Source: Chromatiales bacterium (GTDB lineage: Bacteria > Pseudomonadota > Gammaproteobacteria > UBA6429). Taken from it: DNA of 7,396 bases. Below, in pieces: positions 6,714 through 7,396 of the stretch. The stretch's first letter is position 1; each line of letters opens with the position of its first letter. A model generated the notes under the pieces. The model did no database searches. It had not been told where the DNA came from and worked only from the letters and a program-made list of their open reading frames with translations. The translations under genes were made by a program, and so were the position numbers. The stretch lies in NCBI GenBank assembly GCA_027076405.1, contig JALTJN010000084.1:1-7396 (forward strand), read 5' to 3'.

Positions 6714-7396
6714 CTACGATTTCTTAACACAATGATACGACCTTTGTCTCGCGATTGATTTAAACAGCCCCAAACTATTTGATAATCTGGCATCAAAAAA
6801 ACCAAAGATTGACCCTTCTTTACCTGCTGAAATCACATGAAGCTCTGGTTTATATAAAATTTCTGACCATCGTACTGTTACTTTATTAGCAAAAATTTTC
6901 TCAATATATAATTTTTGCTCATTCGATGCTCTCTCAATAAAAAAAGAGCCATCAACATGCCCTTTTACCACGTAATTTTTGCCTAAAAGATCGTATAATT
7001 TACGAATCGGCCATTGATTATTGAGTGAATAATTATTAAATTCTGCTCCTGGTTTTAGGACACGAAAAGCTTCATCAATCACCATATTATAATTTGGAAT
7101 ATGCTGTAAAGCCTGAACAGACCAGTAACAATCAACAGACTCATCAGGCAACTCTAACTTCGTTGCATCTCCATGAACAAGATATACAGATTTATTAATA
7201 AGATTCCCTAGCAAAGTCTTTGCATGCAAAAGATTAGCTCTTACAAAATCTATAATTATAACTTTAACATCTGGGCGTATTAAATGCAGTTTACGCCAAT
7301 GCCAGCCCCAGCAGCCACCAACATCAACAATTACAGCATTACGAGGAAGTTTATCAAGTATTTGGCTAACCTCATAATCCATAACAGGTATCGAAT
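6714..7396 (-). CDS. Class I SAM-dependent methyltransferase, 5' end probably outside window
   Basis: At least 222 residues from an ATG at 7382, but the frame stays open to the window edge (at least four more codons, ending S-I-P-V before the Met). No Shine-Dalgarno precedes that ATG, and SAM motif I starts only 19 residues after it, so the true start is probably upstream. Numbering from the ATG: motif I VDVGGCWGWHW (19-29), an acidic residue D45 ending the second strand (VIIID), HGDATKLELPDESVD (70-84), SVQALQHIPN (88-97) and EAFRVLKPGAEF (104-115). This is the Methyltransf_11 type of Rossmann methyltransferase, as found among sugar and small-molecule O- or N-methyltransferases. No substrate signature was recognised. 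Its position at the head of the visible operon, 12 bases before the deacetylase, suggests methylation of a glycan sugar or chain end. A small-molecule or regulatory role cannot be excluded. Confidence 0.82.
   Translation of the reverse strand, partial: SIPVMDYEVSQILDKLPRNAVIVDVGGCWGWHWRKLHLIRPDVKVIIIDFVRANLLHAKTLLGNLINKSVYLVHGDATKLELPDESVDCYWSVQALQHIPNYNMVIDEAFRVLKPGAEFNNYSLNNQWPIRKLYDLLGKNYVVKGHVDGSFFIERASNEQKLYIEKIFANKVTVRWSEILYKPELHVISAGKEGSIFGFFDARLSNSLGLFKSIARQRSYHCVKKS

Noticed and set aside
1..7396. CRISPR arrays, tRNA or rRNA genes, insertion sequences, toxin-antitoxin or defence genes
   Set aside because: No regularly spaced repeats, cloverleaf-like sequence, transposase or terminal inverted repeats were seen; essentially the whole window is coding on the minus strand for surface-glycan enzymes.

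Overview
The window is a stretch of a low-GC, Gram-negative-type surface-polysaccharide (O-antigen, capsule or exopolysaccharide) gene cluster, probably from a gammaproteobacterium. The lineage is a guess from overall style; no species marker is present. Seven genes all lie on the minus strand, so transcription runs from the high coordinates to the low ones. They are packed with gaps of 16 bases or less (one pair overlaps by 1 base), which indicates a single operon. No promoter, terminator, RNA gene, insertion sequence or repeat array could be supported. Both ends cut a gene: the first gene probably starts upstream of 7396 and the last runs past base 1.

Layout in transcription order: (1) a small class I SAM-dependent methyltransferase (6714-7396, start probably outside); (2) a membrane-anchored polysaccharide deacetylase with all three NodB motifs (5844-6701); (3) a divergent DegT/DnrJ/EryC1-like PLP aminotransferase (4720-5838); (4) a FemAB/GNAT-like acyl- or aminoacyl-transferase (3704-4714); (5) a Wzx-type oligosaccharide flippase with a TTG start (2202-3698); (6) a GDP-mannose 4,6-dehydratase-like short-chain dehydrogenase (1210-2202); (7) a zinc-binding NDP-sugar C-methyltransferase, missing only its last few residues (1-1193, GTG start).

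How they may work together (inference): genes 6 and 7 look like a pair making a 4-keto-6-deoxy sugar nucleotide and then a branched C-methyl deoxysugar. Genes 2 to 4, joined by identical 5-base gaps, form a deacetylase-aminotransferase-FemAB module that may create and then acylate an amino group on the glycan or its precursor. Gene 5 exports the lipid-linked repeat unit. No glycosyltransferase or Wzy polymerase lies in the window, so the rest of the pathway must be in the flanks. The most notable points are the putative C-methyl sugar pair, the FemAB-containing modification module and the unusual active-site surroundings of the dehydratase and the aminotransferase.
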